Numbered from the stretch's first letter, positions 1-14,389 are shown. The stretch: 64,000 nucleotides of DNA from Tetraselmis striata (GCA_006384855.1 VCJN01000812.1:62001-126000), one strand, 5' to 3'. Numbers and translations: made by a program. Notes: a model not told the origin generated them from the sequence alone.

Positions 1-88
1 GAGCACCGTGACAGAATGAGCGAGGGCTGTGTGCTTTCACATGTTTGAGCAGAGGTGGTTGGGGGGGGGGGGGGGGGGGAACACGCAC

Positions 89-3000
89 TAAAGTAGTGGA
101 TGATGGACTCGGAGACCCAGTGGTACCACTCCTCCGTGTGCATGGGGTCGAGGAAGTCGCACGCCGAAGCGGTATAGAAGTTGATCTGGCTTCCCACGAT
201 CAACGTGACAGTGTCCTCAATCACCGGCCCGTTGTCAACGGGCTCCTCATCCACATAGTCATACTCAAATTCGAAGTCGGGCGTTGTGGTCGAGTTGCCC
301 GCAGCGAGTGCAACCCAGTCAAAACCGACGTAGAAGTCGTCGTCCAGGGGGCGCAGCGAGGGCGGCACAAAGGCGCCGAGGTCTTCCGGCTCCACAGACC
401 CACCCAGCAGACGGGTCTCTCCGACCTCTGCTGGCAAGAGAACAAATGGCGAGAGCACAGATTGAATGTTGTCGCTCAGGGCGCGTGCCAGGGCGGTGGC
501 CGACTCGCGGAATAAGACGTCCCCCTGCAGCAGCGTGCGGCGGCGTGCTGCGGGATCCTCCTCCTCGAAGCTGGGGAACACAACATGCGTGGCAAAGACG
601 AGCCCCTCTGGATCGTTGGCAGTGATGCTGGGGACAAGCACGTGCCCCTGCGGCAGCCCAGCCTCGGCGGCCAGCGCTTCCACATAGTATGGTCCTATCA
701 ACGCCGCGTCCGCGGGCACTGCCTGGGTGAACTCTACATCAAAGGTGAGCACCAGCGAGACAGTGCGTGTGGTACTTGTGTCAAAGCCGCTCCAGATGTC
801 GTACCAGTAGCCAGGGGGCAGCGGCACAGCGGGCCCCGCCTGGCCCCGGGCGTCAGGCAGGCCAGGGAAGCTCTCGTTGCCGAGGATCGTCACTGTCAGG
901 GGGCCAAAGGCCGCTTGGAGTTCTGGGTAGATGAATTCAGGGTACGACTTCAGGTCCGCTGTGACGTAGCCAGAGTAGTAACTGATGTCCCCCTCGCTCC
1001 AGACGGGCAGGATGACCGCGGTGACCAGCTCCAGGCCCCTGGGAGTCTCAAAGTCGTCCAGGACCTTGACGTACTCTTCGGGCTGAGCAATCAGGGCCGA
1101 CGTGTTCTGCACGTGCGCCTGCAGCAGCGAATCGTAGTCCGCCGACGAGGCGGCGGCAAACAGCGTCTCGAAGCGAAGCACCAGTGTGAAGGGCTCAAAG
1201 ACCACTGGATCCGTCGAGTTCCCTCCGCTGCTGTTGCTCTCACTGCCGCTGCCGCCGCCGCCGTTGCCGAAATAGATGTCAGGGTCGGTCCAGTCGAAGT
1301 TGGCGTAGAATCGGTCCTCCAGCGGGCGGTACATCTCCATGCCGGGCGCGCTGGCCTCCAACACCGGGAAGTGCTCGACGCCGTCGCGCACCTCCATCGG
1401 CCCAAACTCCTCCAGTGGGCTGCCCCGGGCGTTGGCCTCCTCCTGTGCGCCGCCGGGCGGCTCCAGCCACTCCTTGAACGTATCGGCTGCGTCAGAAAAC
1501 GTGCGGTCGGGGTCCTGAAGGAGACCGCGGCGGCGCGCACCGCCAACTGTGCGGAAGTCCGAGGGGAACACCACAGCAATATACATCTCCAAGCCTCGCG
1601 GAACCTGCTCGCCAATGTACTGCACCCGCACGCGCTCCTGGATGAGGTCTGTGCACACAGGCGCGGCGTCAGCGACTTGTAGGCGCGGCATGGCACTGCC
1701 AGGTGCTGCAGCAAGTCGTGTACAAGCACTGCCATCGCTGGGCAACCTTGGGGGGGGGGGGGGGGGGGGAGGCGGGGAGGGGCACCTGCTTTGTTGGCAA
1801 GAAATCCCAACACTCGGGGCCCAAGCTCGAACACGTTTTCGCGGTTGCCTCCGGCGAAGTAGAGCGTGAAGCCCACGATGGGGGTCACCTCCTCTTGTGT
1901 CCCCGGGTCTGTGTCGTTGCTGGCTCCAAAATACCTCCTCCAGTAGCCATACTCATAGGGGCGTGCCAGATCCTGCTGCCCAGGCTCGTCAGGCATGCCC
2001 GGAAACACGCGCACCTCCATCTCCGACACAGTCACCTCCCCCCCTGTGGCAGTGGACGCGAAGTTCGGCAGCTCGGTGACCAGGCCCTCCCGGAAGAAGG
2101 ACTCGTCCGTCTCCGACCAGAGTGGGATAATTAGCTGCGTCACCAGGTTGAGCCCCGCGCGGGGCGCCGGCGGCGCAATCTCAAACATATCAGAGACTTT
2201 GACGTACTCCTTTGGTTGGTCTGCGCAGCGTACCAAGACAAGAACACACGGTCAGCCGTAGGCAGGCAGGGCGCTGGGTTGGAAGGATGCGTGTGTGCCT
2301 GTACCTATGCTGGAGGGGAAAGGCGGGGTGGAGGGGGGTGGGGGCACCGCGGCGCTTACCAATCAACCCGCTGAACATGTTGATGTATTCCTGACCAAGG
2401 CCGTCGGTGGTAAAGTCCTCCATGACGGCGCCGGCAATCGTGGCGGTAAAGGCCACCACCATGGTCTCGTACTCGTACATGGTGTAGTTGCCCGTGCTTG
2501 TGGCTGGGAAGAAGACGGTGGGGTCCAGCCAGTCGAAGAAGTTGTAGGCGCCGGCCTGCAGCGGGCGCGCCCACAGGGGCGGGTCGTCCACGAGCTCCAT
2601 CGAGTCCAGGTATGTGACCTCTGGGACGCCGTACGCGGCCCGGCTGAAAGGTGGGTCCGGGAACACAGAGCCAATACACTGCGGCGGCTGCCCGGCAAAC
2701 TGGCAATCGAGGGCCTCCTCTAGCTCCTCAGCCTTCGCAACAATCTGCTGCGCGGTCATCTGCTCCTGCAGCAGGCGGCGGCCGCCTTGGGGGCGCTCGT
2801 ACGTGGGGAACACCACCACCGCAATGAACTCCAGGCCGCCGTCTGACAGCTCATAGATACTGTAGACCTTCACGTACTCCACGCGCACACCTGAGGGCAA
2901 TGAGGGGCACGGCGTCCTGATCAGGGGTGCGTTGCCAGGCTCGCGACCAGGAGAGGTGCCTCAAAGGGGAGCACAACATGGCAGAGGATATCACCAGTGG

Positions 3001-6000
3001 GTGCTGCAGATGAAAGGGCAGGCGGCAAATGGTGGGCACTGGTAAGCGAGCAGGTTGACGTCGCGCAAGCGTTGGCAATGTCGAGCGCGGAGGTGCGGAC
3101 AGCCCACGGTGCCGGGGGGCTGTGTGCCTGGGGGATCACCTGCTGCCAAGGCAACGTTGTCCACAAAGAGGAGTCCCAGCCCAGGCAGGTCCATGCCGCT
3201 GGCCTTTGGAAACTTCACATTGAAGTGCACGATGGGTATGACCTCCTCGGTTGGGGAGTCTGCGGACGGAGGGGTGTCAGTGGCGTACTGGGCCCAGTAG
3301 TCCATCCAGTAGCCGGGCAGCAGCGGCCGCGCAATCGGCGGCTCCATGTCAAAGTCGGGGGGCAATCCGGGGTAGACGTCAAAGTTGATGGCGCGAGTTG
3401 TGACGGGGCCCAGCTCCGGCGGCACCCCGAACAGCTCGTTCGGAAAGTCGCGGATCTCGGCCACCAAAGAGTTCTCATAAAACTCCACGTCGCCGTGGTC
3501 GTGCAGCTCCACCAGCACCGCAGTTTGCAGGCTCCAGCCGGTCAACGGCGGCATGTCCTCCTCCCATTCGTCCAGCACCTTGATATACTCCTCCTTGAAA
3601 TGGCCTGCACGCAGCGCGGGTCAAGAGAGGGAGGCGGCGCATGGCGAATGTAAGCAGTCACACAAGCAGCAGCATCCACATTGGAGAGGAAGGGATCAGC
3701 CCGCTGTGGGGAGGGGTAGGGGGGGGGAGAGGGATTTGCCTGCTGCAACGCCGAGGTTGGAAACGTATGTCGGCCCGTATACGGGCCAGTCTGCCTCGGT
3801 GGCACCGGCCAGGTTGGCATCGAATCTGATCACCATGGTGGAGAATTCAAAGGGTGTAGTGGCAGGCTCGCTGCCGCTGCCAATGAAGCTACCAGAGCCC
3901 GAACCGCTCCCACCGAGGTGGCTGTAGAGAACGTCGCTGGAAAACCAGTCAAAGCCAGTGTAGTAGCCAGGATCCTCGGGGCGGGGGGGCGCCGGCCCGT
4001 CGCCAATGGTGTAGGTGTCGACGTTAGAGTACAGCACATCCGGGACGGGCATGGTTCCAGCCAGTGGGGAGAACACGGGGTTGTCTGGGTTCAGCAAGTC
4101 TGGCGAGAACTGGGCGGCGGTCAGTTGCAGCAGCGCACGGAGTCTGCGCCCCGCGCTGGTATCGTAAGAGGGGAACACGACAGCCATGCTGAAGTAAAGG
4201 CCATCGTCGTACTCATCAATGTAATTCACCAGGATGCGCTCCTTGGCCAGGCCTGCAGGTGGCAACATGGCGCAAAAGCAGCAGGGGGGGGGGGGGGGGG
4301 GGTCACGCGCAGCCAGCACATTCAGAAAACAATGCGGTTTCGCCTACACTTGGTCACACAGAGCGGCACAAATGTGCAGTGTACTTTCATGCTGGATAAT
4401 GTGGATGGTGCAAACACGGGAAGAGGGGGACTCGCCTGTGTGGCTCGCAATAGCGTTGAGGATGGCATCACCAAATGGAGGCAGGTTTGCAGAGCTGGCC
4501 GCAACATAGAGCTCAAACGTCACCACGTCAACATATGTGATTGAGGACGGCGGTTGGGTGGGGCCTGCAGGATCTGTATACCAGAAGCTTGAGCTGTATG
4601 TGCCGGGCAACATTGGCCGTGCGTCCGGGTTTACAGGGTCAGGTGCCACGCCCGGGAATATGGTGTAGTTGGGCGTGGCCTCCAGGTAGTAGGGGGAGTG
4701 ATAGTCGTCCCACTCGGCCGGGAAATAGAAGGCGTCCCAGAGCGAGCTGGAGATGTTGGTGAACACTGCCTGGGCACGGTCCTCGTCTTCCTGGGAGTAC
4801 AGCGGGATGATGATGCGCGAGTCGATAACAAAGCCGGCGGTGTCGTTGTAGTGGTCGTTCACATACACAAAGTTTTCATTCGGCAAGTCTGCACAGCGAG
4901 GCAGGTACATGACACGGTCAGTCACCTCAACGCATGCCATAGATGCTGCCCGCCCAGCCATCCGATCAGCGTACGCAAGCTAGCAGAGGGGAGGGTGTGG
5001 CTTCACCAAGGCTGTAAGTCCAAGCATCAAGCCACCCCTGCCCGATCGCCTCCGCGTCCACGACGGTAGAATTCTCCCAGCGCATCGTCAGGTAGATGAC
5101 GAAGCTGGAGGGCGAGTATGGCGCAGTGGTCGGCCCTACTATGAAGCTCGTAAAGAATGCCGGGTTGGTCCAGTCATAGCTCACATAGTGGCCTGGTGAT
5201 AGCGCCTGAGGCGGTGCTGGGCCGACTCCGATGGTGTGGTGGATCAACGTTGCATTGTTCACGATGACACCGCCAAAGGAGTTGTACACCGAGTTTGAGA
5301 ACACTGACGCCGGGTTGTTGCTCAGCTCTGAGTGCAGGCTGGCGGCATACACAGGGTCTCCCTGGGTAGCCACGAGCAGCGCACGGCGCCGGGCCGGAGT
5401 GGGACTCTGGGACTGTGCCTCCTGTGAGTACTCTTGGAACACAACTCGGAGACCGAAGTAAAGCCCATCTGCCCACTCCTCGATGTAGTCAATGAGGCAA
5501 TGCTCCTCAGGCAGCCCTGGAGTCGGTGATTAGGAGCGGAGGCCACACAAGCATGTCAGATCGCTTTGCAGCAGTACTAACTCGCAACAGGGCCATTGCA
5601 CTTGGATTATCTGCATCCGCAGGTGCACGCAACGGCGACATGTGTTCGCACGTGTGTGCGTGTGTGAAGCAAGGAAAGGGGGGAGATGGGGGGAGGGGGC
5701 AGCAGGTTTCCTCTATCGTGCCGCAGTGTGAGCATGGCATACCTATGAAGCTTGCAATATCTCCCAGGATGGCATTCCCAATGGTTGGCAGATCTGCAGC
5801 ACCAGCTTGGAACAGGTGCAAGTGACACTCTACCTCGTCCACAATTGTGTCGGAGGCGGTTGTCACGGTCCAGAAGCTTGAGCTGTATGTGCCGGGCAGC
5901 ATTGGCCGTGCGTCCGGGTCCACGGGGTCAGGTGCCACGCCCAGGAATATGGTGTAGTAGGGCGTGGAGTCCAGGTAGTAGGGGGAGTGATAGTCGTCCC

Positions 6001-7477
6001 ACTCGGCCGGGAAATAGAAGGCGTCCCAGAGCGAGCTGGAGATGTTGGTGAACACTGCCTGGGCACGGTCCTCGTCTTCCTGGGAGTACAGCGGGATGAT
6101 GATGCGCGAGTCGATAACAAAGCCGGCGGTGTCGTTGTAGTGGTCGTTCACATACACAAAGTTTTCATTTGGCAAGTCTGCACAGCGAGGCAGGTACATG
6201 CCACGGTCAGACACCTCAATGCATGCCTTAGATGCTGCCCGCCCAGCCGTCCGATCAGCGTACGCAAGCTAGCAGAGGGGAGGGTGCGGCTTCACCAAGG
6301 CTGTAAGTCCAAGCATGAAGCCACCCCAGCCCGATCGCCTCCGCGTCCACGACGGTAGAGTTCTCCCAGCGCATCATCAGGTAGATGACGAAGCTGGAGG
6401 GCGAGTATGGCGCAGTGGTCGGCCCTACTATGAAGCTCGTAAAGAATGCCGGGTTGGTCCAGTCATAGCTCACATAGTGGCCTGGTGATAGCGCCTGAGG
6501 CGGTGCTGGGCCGACTCCGATGGTGTGGTGGATCAGCGTTGCATTGTTCACGATGACACCGCCAAAGGAGTTGTACACCGAGTTTGAGAACACTGACGCC
6601 GGGTTGTTGCTCAGCTCTGAGTGCAGGCTGGCGGCATACACAGGGTCTCCCTGGGTAGCCACGAGCAGCGCACGGCGCCGGGCCGGAGTGGGACTCTGGG
6701 ACTGTGCCTCCTGTGAGTACTCTTGGAACACAACTCGGAGACCGAAGTAAAGCCCATCTGCCCACTCCTCGATGTAGTCAATGAGGCAATGCTCCTCAGG
6801 CAGCCCTGGAGTCGGTGATTAGGAGCGGAGGCCACACAAGCATGTCAGATCGCTTTGCAGCAGTACTAACTCGCAACAGGGCCATTGCACTTGGATTATC
6901 TGCATCCGCAGGTGCACGGCGACATGTGTTCGCACGTGTGTGCGCGTGTGAAACAGGAAAGGGGGGGGAGAGGGGGGGAGGGGGCAGCAGGTTTCCTCTA
7001 TCGTGCCGCAGTGTGAGCATGGCATACCTATGAAGCTTGCGATATCTCCCAGGATAGCATGCCCAATGGTTGGCAGATCTGCAGCACCGGCTTGGAACAG
7101 GTGCAGGTGACACTCCACCTCGTCCACAATTGTGTCGGAGGCGGTTGTCACGGTCCAGGGCGGGTTGTTGGCGTAGTGGTCCCCAGGAAGGGGCTGTGCC
7201 TGCAGGTTCCAATGGCTAGTGCTGGGAAGATCGGCGACAACGGAAGTTGACACGCCAGGGCTAGCCAGCACAGGGCCGCCAAAGTCCGTGCTCCAGGAGC
7301 CCGGAAAGCCCAGAGTTGACCAGTCGCTGGTCGACAGGTACGTCACCACACCGTACTGGAACGAATCCTCGTCACCGTCGGCATAGAGGTCAAACAAGAT
7401 GCGGAAGTGAAAGGTCAGGTAGTTGTTGGGTGGCGGACTGTCGATGCTGAAGATGTTGATGTACTCCTGTGGGTTGC
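89..7477 (-). repeat. Array of at least 12 repeated domains, two alternating types, mostly one domain per phase 1-1 exon
   Basis: Ten exons carry a domain of about 145-177 residues. Nine exons hold one copy each and the last (1648-89) holds three fused copies without introns. Type A copies have a DGLYF/GLEF strand, a VVFPS strand and an Arg-rich RRxLLQ segment. Type B copies instead have an IIPLWSE-like strand and no RR motif. The order alternates B-A six times. Shared landmarks are PGxYxxFDW in the middle and a strand with F and A before the exon end. Every border is phase 1, so any exon can be duplicated without a frame change. I do not recognise the domain. Its outline recalls the RR-LLQ beta-strand repeats of many algal extracellular proteins, but that is an impression, not a match. 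Confidence 0.75.
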
Positions 7478-10400
7478 CTGTAATGAAAGGAGGGGGGGGG
7501 GGGGGGGAGGGGCTTCAGAGAGCAAGCGCAGTTGCATGCTGTTATTCGTATTTAATTTGGGGGGGGGGGGGGGGGGGGGGGGGAACTGCACGCCACAGCG
7601 TAAGCCAGGCCTGCCGCAGCGGCTGCGCTTTAAGTGGCAGCGCATAGGAGGGCCATTAAAAACCCAACTACAACACCGGGCACCCGCAAAAAGTAATCAC
7701 CTGTGAAGCTCACGAGCGCATCCAGCATTGCCTGACCAATGGTGTAGTCATCCGAGGCCGTGGCTGCGGGGAACTCGAGGTGCGCTTCAACAATCAATGT
7801 GGAAGCCTGGAACGGCGTGCTGGAGCCGGTGCACACCGATGGCAGCTCGCCCGTCAAGTTGTTGGTGCCGCCCACGTCGAAGAGCACCAGCTGCCCGTAG
7901 TAAAAGGGGTCGGAGGAATTGGGCAGCAGCCCGGTGAGCAAGTTGTCGCTGAGGTCCAGCGTCTGCAGGCTCGTCATCGACGCCCACTCGCAGATGGGCA
8001 GACTACCTGAAAACTGGTTGCCCTGCAGCTTCAGTCCTTCCAAGCGGCTGAAGTTTCCCCAGCTGAGCGGCAGCATGCCGGTGAGCTCATTGTTGCACAG
8101 CTCAAGCCAGAACACCGACGCACGCCAGTGCGCGGCATTCGCATCCCAGGAGGCTGGAACGGGTCCGGTGAGCTTGTTGTCGCAGAGGTCCAAAACCTCC
8201 AGGTGGGTCCAGGCAGTCCACTCCTCCGGTACCGCCCCCGTGAAGTTGTTCTGGTAGAGGTACAGCTGCCGCAGCGCCGGCCACCCAGTACCCCACGAGC
8301 TGGGGATGGGGGTGTCCGCCGCAAGGGCGGGAAGCCACGCGGCGCTGAAGACCTCTATAGCCGACAAGCCGTCCGGCCAGCCGGCCTCCATGGAGCCGGT
8401 GAATGAGTTGCCGTCAATGAACAGCTTGGTGATGGCGCAGCAGTCGGTGGTGGTCCAGATACTGGGCAGTGTTCCCGTCAGCAAGTTCCAGGACACGTCC
8501 AGGTGAAGCAGATTGGCGGCCCAGCCAGCAGCGCCGGGGGCGTTGGTGCCCCAGCTGGCAGGCAAGCTCTCATTCAGGGAGTTGCTGTGCAGGATGAGCG
8601 TGGACAGGTAGCTCCAGGAGTTTGCCCATTCGGGCGGGATCGGCCCAAACAGGGCGTTGTAGCTCAGGTCCAGCTTCTCGAGGTACCACAGCTGGGTGAA
8701 CTCGGGGGGCAGCGTGTCGCTCAGCGAATTCTGACCCAAGTTGAGCTCCTGCAGGTTGACATAGTCGAGGATCTCCAGGGGCAGACTGCCCGTCAGGGAG
8801 CAGCTTTCCAAGCGTAGCACTTCCAGCTGGTCGTGTGTTTGCTGCGGGACCGGAACGGCGCTGCTGAGCGGCACGTAGCTGAGGTCCAGCTCGCGCAGCT
8901 GCAGGACATCGATCCAGTCACTGGGCACAGGGCCGTACAGATTCACAGTGCGGCTGAGATTGATCACCTCCAGAGCGCTCAGATCCACATACTCCCCCGG
9001 CAGAGAGCCGGCCAGCGACGGCATCTCACACATGTGCAGCTCCATCAGATTGGTGAGCATGGTGTACTCGAGCGGCAGCGTCCCGGTCATGTTGAGGCCG
9101 CACAGGTTGAGGTAGGTGAGCTCCGCCAGGTAGCCAAGGAACAGCGGCACCGAGTCGGTGATCCCGGTGTGGGAGAGATCCAGCCGGCGCAGGCTGGTCA
9201 TGTATTCCAGGTAAGGCATGGAGCTGTGGAGGCCGTTGTGCGAGAGGTCCAGCACCTCCAGCGCCTGCAGCCTGTCCGAGCCGATCCAGTCAGACGGCAC
9301 GGGGTCGTACAGGTCGTTGCTGGAGACGTTGAAGACTCGCAGGTCGCGCATGCCGGTCGCCCAAGCGGCAGGCAGCTGCCCGCTCAGCCAGTTGTGAGCG
9401 GCGCTGAAGACCTGCAGCCGCTCCAGGCCGTCGGCCCACTGAGTGTTGGGAATCGAGTCCCACAACTCGTTATGATCAAGGCGCAGCTCGCGCAGGCGGT
9501 GCATCCCGCTCCACTGCACGGGGAGCGCCATGGAGAAATGGTTGTGCGACAGGTCCAGCACCTCCAGCTGCTTCATGTTGTCGAGCGGGATCAAGAAGGA
9601 CCCGCCCAGATTTGCGGCACGCAGCTCCAGGCGCCGCAGGCGCTCGAGCTGGGACCACTCGTTCGGAATGCCCGCCCACACCTCCACGGCAGGGCAGTCG
9701 TTCACGCGCAGCACCTCCAGGGTGGGCGCAAAGTGCACCAGGTTGCTTGGCAGCGGGTCCCACCCAATCACGCCGCTGCTGTCCAGAATCAGCACCGCCA
9801 GCTTGGGTGCTGGCTGCGCATCCTGGAGAAGATCCACAAGATCAGTCAAGGAAGCGTTGAAGTTCTTGTTCCCCGCCATGTTGAGGGCGGTGAGCTCGGG
9901 GAAGCCGGCAGTGTACGGCCAGCCATCGGTGATGTCATTAGCCGCCAGATTCAGCGACCGCAGGTTGAGCAGGGTGGACTCCCAGCTGGGTTCCAGAGGC
10001 CCGGAGTAGCCGAGCGCGGCAAGCCCCAGGTTCTCTAGCGAGACCAGGTCGCTAAAAAACGAGAGGGCTGGGTATGTGGACGAAGTTGGGTTGTTGGAAA
10101 TGTCGAGCGTCTCGAGTGCTGTCAAGGCAGAGTACTCCGGCGGGACCACGGTGCCAGACAGCTCGTTTCCGAACGCGACGATCTCCCGCAGCCAGGGGAA
10201 GCTGGTCCACTCAACGGGCAGCGGGCCGGTGATCATGTTCAGGGAGCAGTCAAAGGTCATCAGGCTGCTGGCTAATGCTGTCAGCGGGGGCAGGGTGCCG
10301 TTGACCTGGTTGCGGGAGATGTCTAGTGTGGCCACAGTCGGCCCGGCCCAAGGATCGGGCAGCGTGCCAGTGAGCTGGTTGCCGGCCAAGACGAGCGCTC

Positions 10401-13400
10401 CCAGGCTCAGTCCGTCAACTCCAAGCAGCGCATCCTCCACTGGGCCGTCGAGCTGGTTGTCCGCAAGATTGAGGACATTCAGCGACACAAAGTTGGTCCA
10501 GTAGTCCGGAATGGCCCCGGTGAAGGCATTTCCGCTCATGTCCAGAAGAGTCACGCTTGACAGCTGATCCGGCAGGTACGGGTGGAGGGTTGAGTCCAGG
10601 TGATTGTCACACACGCGGAGCCGGGACAGGCCGTGGAGGTAAAACCCTGGCAGGAAGTCGCCGCCCAGGTTGACGCTGCACAGGTTGAGCTCCTCGAGGA
10701 CAGCGTTGTCCACGTGGTCCAGGTGCGGCGACACATAGGCCGGGTCAAAGTCGTTGTAGCTCACATCCAGCACACGTAGCGTGCTGCTGTTGAGCATGAA
10801 GCTCGGCAGGCCGCCCGTGAAGCGGTTGTGCGCCAGGCGGAACTCCTCTAGGTTGCCCATGTACTCAAAGCCGTAGTCCACAGGCCCATCCAGGAGGTTG
10901 TGAGAGACGTCAAGTGTCACAAGGTTCGACATCGAGGCGTAGCCGGGCTCCAGGTCTCCGTGGAACGAGTTACGTGAAAGGTTTAAGAGCTGCAGTTTTG
11001 CCAGGTTGGTGCCCCACTCCACAGGGAGGACGCCGGAGAGGCGGTTACCGCTGAGGTCGAGATCCTCCAGATCATGAAAGCTTGTAGCCCACTGGCTGTC
11101 GATGGTGCCGTGCAAATCGTTGTTGCAGAGAAACACAGACACAGCCCTGTCGCCAAACTGGCCCGCATTGCCCCAGCCAACAGGCAGGGTGCCTGTCAGG
11201 CGGTTGTTGCAGAGGTCAATCTGTTTCAGGCTGCCCAGGTTGCCGTACTGGTCCTTCACTGGGCCGTCGAATCGGTTGTCCCGCAGCGCAAGGTCTCGCA
11301 GCTCGGGCATGTTGAGGTCGGGGAGGAGCCCATGGAAATCATTCCTGTGTGATGCCAGCAGCAGAGTAGGCGTCGCTCAGCTGTTGACGGAACACATAGC
11401 AGGGCTGAGCTTTGCAGGCATGAGGGGCGAATGGGCAAGACGGGTAGTTGGGGTGGGTTGTTGTTGTTGGGGGGGGGGGGGGGGGGGGGGGCGCAGTACC
11501 CTGACAGGTGCAACACCTTCATGGCTGCCATGCCATTGATGTTGCTAGGAAGCACACCTGATAAGGCGTTTCCTCCGAGCGAAAGTTGGGTGAGGGACCC
11601 CATGTTGAACCAGCTTCCCGGAATCTGCCCAGTCAGCTCATTGCGATTCAGCTTTATCACGCGCAGGTTGGTGTATGAGGCCCAGGAGCTCGGCAGGGAG
11701 CCAGTGAGCTTGCAGCCGGTCAGAATAATTTCCTCTGGGCCAAGGGCGGTCGGGGACGGCACGTCTGGCAGCGACCCATCGATGTTCCCGTTCCACGACA
11801 GATCCGCCACCATCAGCTGCTGCTCAAACAGCTCAGCCAAAACGACGTCAATGGTGCCCTCCAGGTTCATGTGGCTGAGAATGAGAACCTCCAGGCTGGT
11901 CCAGCTGGACCACTCCGCTGGGACCGAGCCTGATATGGAATTGGTTCCCAGGTTGAGCTCTGAAAGGTTTGGGAACGTCAATGAGAGATCCGGCAGGCTG
12001 CCGGTCACCCAGTTGTCGCTGACGTCCAGTGCTTCCAGTGCCCCCCAAGCAGATCCGGTCCAGAAAGCGCCGGTATTAATATCATCCTGGAACTGATTGC
12101 GGCAAAGTGACAACGTGGCCATGCTGGGCGCCAAGCCTGCCAAGGCGGGGATGGTATCATTGAGGTAGTTGCCGCACAGGTCCAGGCTGCGCAAGTTTGT
12201 GAGACTGTCCCATGCTGCGGGCAGGCCGCCCGAGAACTCATTGTCGCAGAGGCTCAGCTCCTCGAGCGTGGCCAGGTTGGTCATGTCGTCCGGCAGGAGG
12301 CCACTCAGGTGGTTGTGGCACAGGTCCAGCTTGACCACATTTTCAAAGATTGACCCGGCTGCCAGCCACTCGGAAGGGATGCTGCCGTCAAACACATTGT
12401 TTGCCAGCGAAAGACTCTCCAAAGAGGATAGCTCGGACGCCCAGTCCGCAGGCAGCGGCTCCCATTCAAACGCGTTATTGCACAGTGAGAGCTCGCGCAG
12501 GTACGTCAGGTTGGCCAGCGAGTGCAGGGTGTCGAAGCCATTGCCGCAAAGGGAGAGAGACTGCAGTACAAGGTGGCAGCCGCAGCAGCAGATGACATTC
12601 AGTGCATGTCTGGGATGGGCACTCAGGAGTAGCGAGCAATGCTGAAAAGAGCCGCTCACCTCCAGGGTGCTCCACTCCGCGCTGAAGGATGGAACTGCAC
12701 CTGTGAGGTTGTTCCCGGCCAAGTTGAGGCTCTGTCACATGCGAAATTTTGGCAACAAATACATCAAGTCAGTGGCGTTGCCTTAATCGCCCGAAGACTG
12801 CATTTCAGCTCAGCTGCCCTGCCTCCACCCCCATATAAAAACAAGGCGCAGGCCCCCCCCACCAGGAAGTTTCCTCCAAATGCAGGACTGTCTGCCCAGT
12901 CGAGCAAGTCCCCAGTCAGGAGATTTCCCTCCAGGTTCAAGATCTCCAAGCTCATGAACTCGTGAGCCCAATCCCAAGGGAGAGAACCTGCGCCATCACG
13001 GGGATTAACTGCTTCAGCAATTCGCAGGAGTTAACTTGGACGGTACAGCAGAGGCTCAAATATCAGCACATCAGTGCGGGCGCCAGCGCACCGTTAATCT
13101 TATTGAACGAAAGGTCAACGGCACTGAGGCTGATGAGATCAAACGCCCATGAACCAGGAAGGTCCGACCTCAAGGAGTTTCCCGACAGGTGGATCTCCTA
13201 ATGGCGGCACAGCAACCAGGCAAGATGGTGAGGACACCCGCATGTTACATGGTGGCGTGGGCAGCATAATTGCAAGGACATGACAGCGGGCCCGGCGAAA
13301 GGGCGTGCTCGGTGGAGGCAAGCTGTCTCACCCTCAGGCAAAACACGCCCGCTAGATCATTATCGTCGTCGAGTGGACCCTGCAGGGAGTTACATCGTTA

Positions 13401-14342
13401 GGAGGGCAGGAGAAGCTGGGTGACCAGGTCACCCTTGGCGGCCTTCCCAAGGCAGGGTCTGGCATAGCAAGCGCGCTTACATTCAATCCAAGTCCGGCTG
13501 CATCCAGTGCCACGACGCGGCCCTTAGCACACTCGATGTTCGACCAGTTGTTGGTGTCCCCCGCACATGCGGGACCGGTCCAGTCGGTCAGGATGGATGC
13601 CCGGTTGCCATTGCCTCGCCAGGCAAGGAGGGCAGTCTCATCGTCTGATGGCGTCCCTGCTCAGCAGGTGCACCAAAAACCGCCGTCAGGCTCACCACCA
13701 TATCTGCTAGCAGGACAGAACGGCATGCAAGGCAAACATGCAGGTGCAGCATGTACCTCCATGCAGGATATACATGTTTGTTCCCTCGGCATCCTCCAAG
13801 TCCCCAGCATCACTTGCAGCCATGAGAGTGCACGAGTCCGCCGAGTACGTCGCGGAGAACGCCTGGCAGCCGTCCCCCGCATGTGTCGTCGAACACATAC
13901 TCGCACAAAACTCGGCCTGCGTCGTCTCATCCACGACGCCGCCTTCGCCAGAGGTGTCAAGCACTGTGTACCAACCCGCGTCACGCGCACCCGGGGCCAT
14001 CCCCTGGTCTGACCAAAGCGAATAGATCATGACATCTGCAACAGTACCACATAAAGCCATCAGTCTCTCCGTGCTCGTGGTGGGGGAGGGACCGCCTTCG
14101 GGGTCTGCTTTTCAGTAGGCTTGTGTGTGCCTGTGCCTGTGCCTATGCGTGTGGTCGTGGTCGTGGCTGCGTGTGCATGTGCCTGTGCCTGTGCGTGTGC
14201 GTGTGCGTGTGGGTGCGTGTGGGTGCATGTGCGTGTGGGTGCATGTGTGTGTGGGTGCGTGTGCGTGTGCGTGTGCGCGTGGGTGTGGATTTGTGGGTGT
14301 GTGTGTGTGTGTGTGCGCGTGCATGCGCGTGTGTGTGCGAGC

Positions 14343-14389
<47 letters not shown>

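Noticed and set aside
585-1682. 365-codon plus-strand ORF
   Set aside because: Antisense of the three-domain exon 1648-89, which has consistent domains and splice phases on the minus strand.
8833-10038. 401-codon plus-strand ORF
   Set aside because: It is the antisense of the LRR exon; its periodic pattern mirrors the LRR repeat and codes nothing recognisable.
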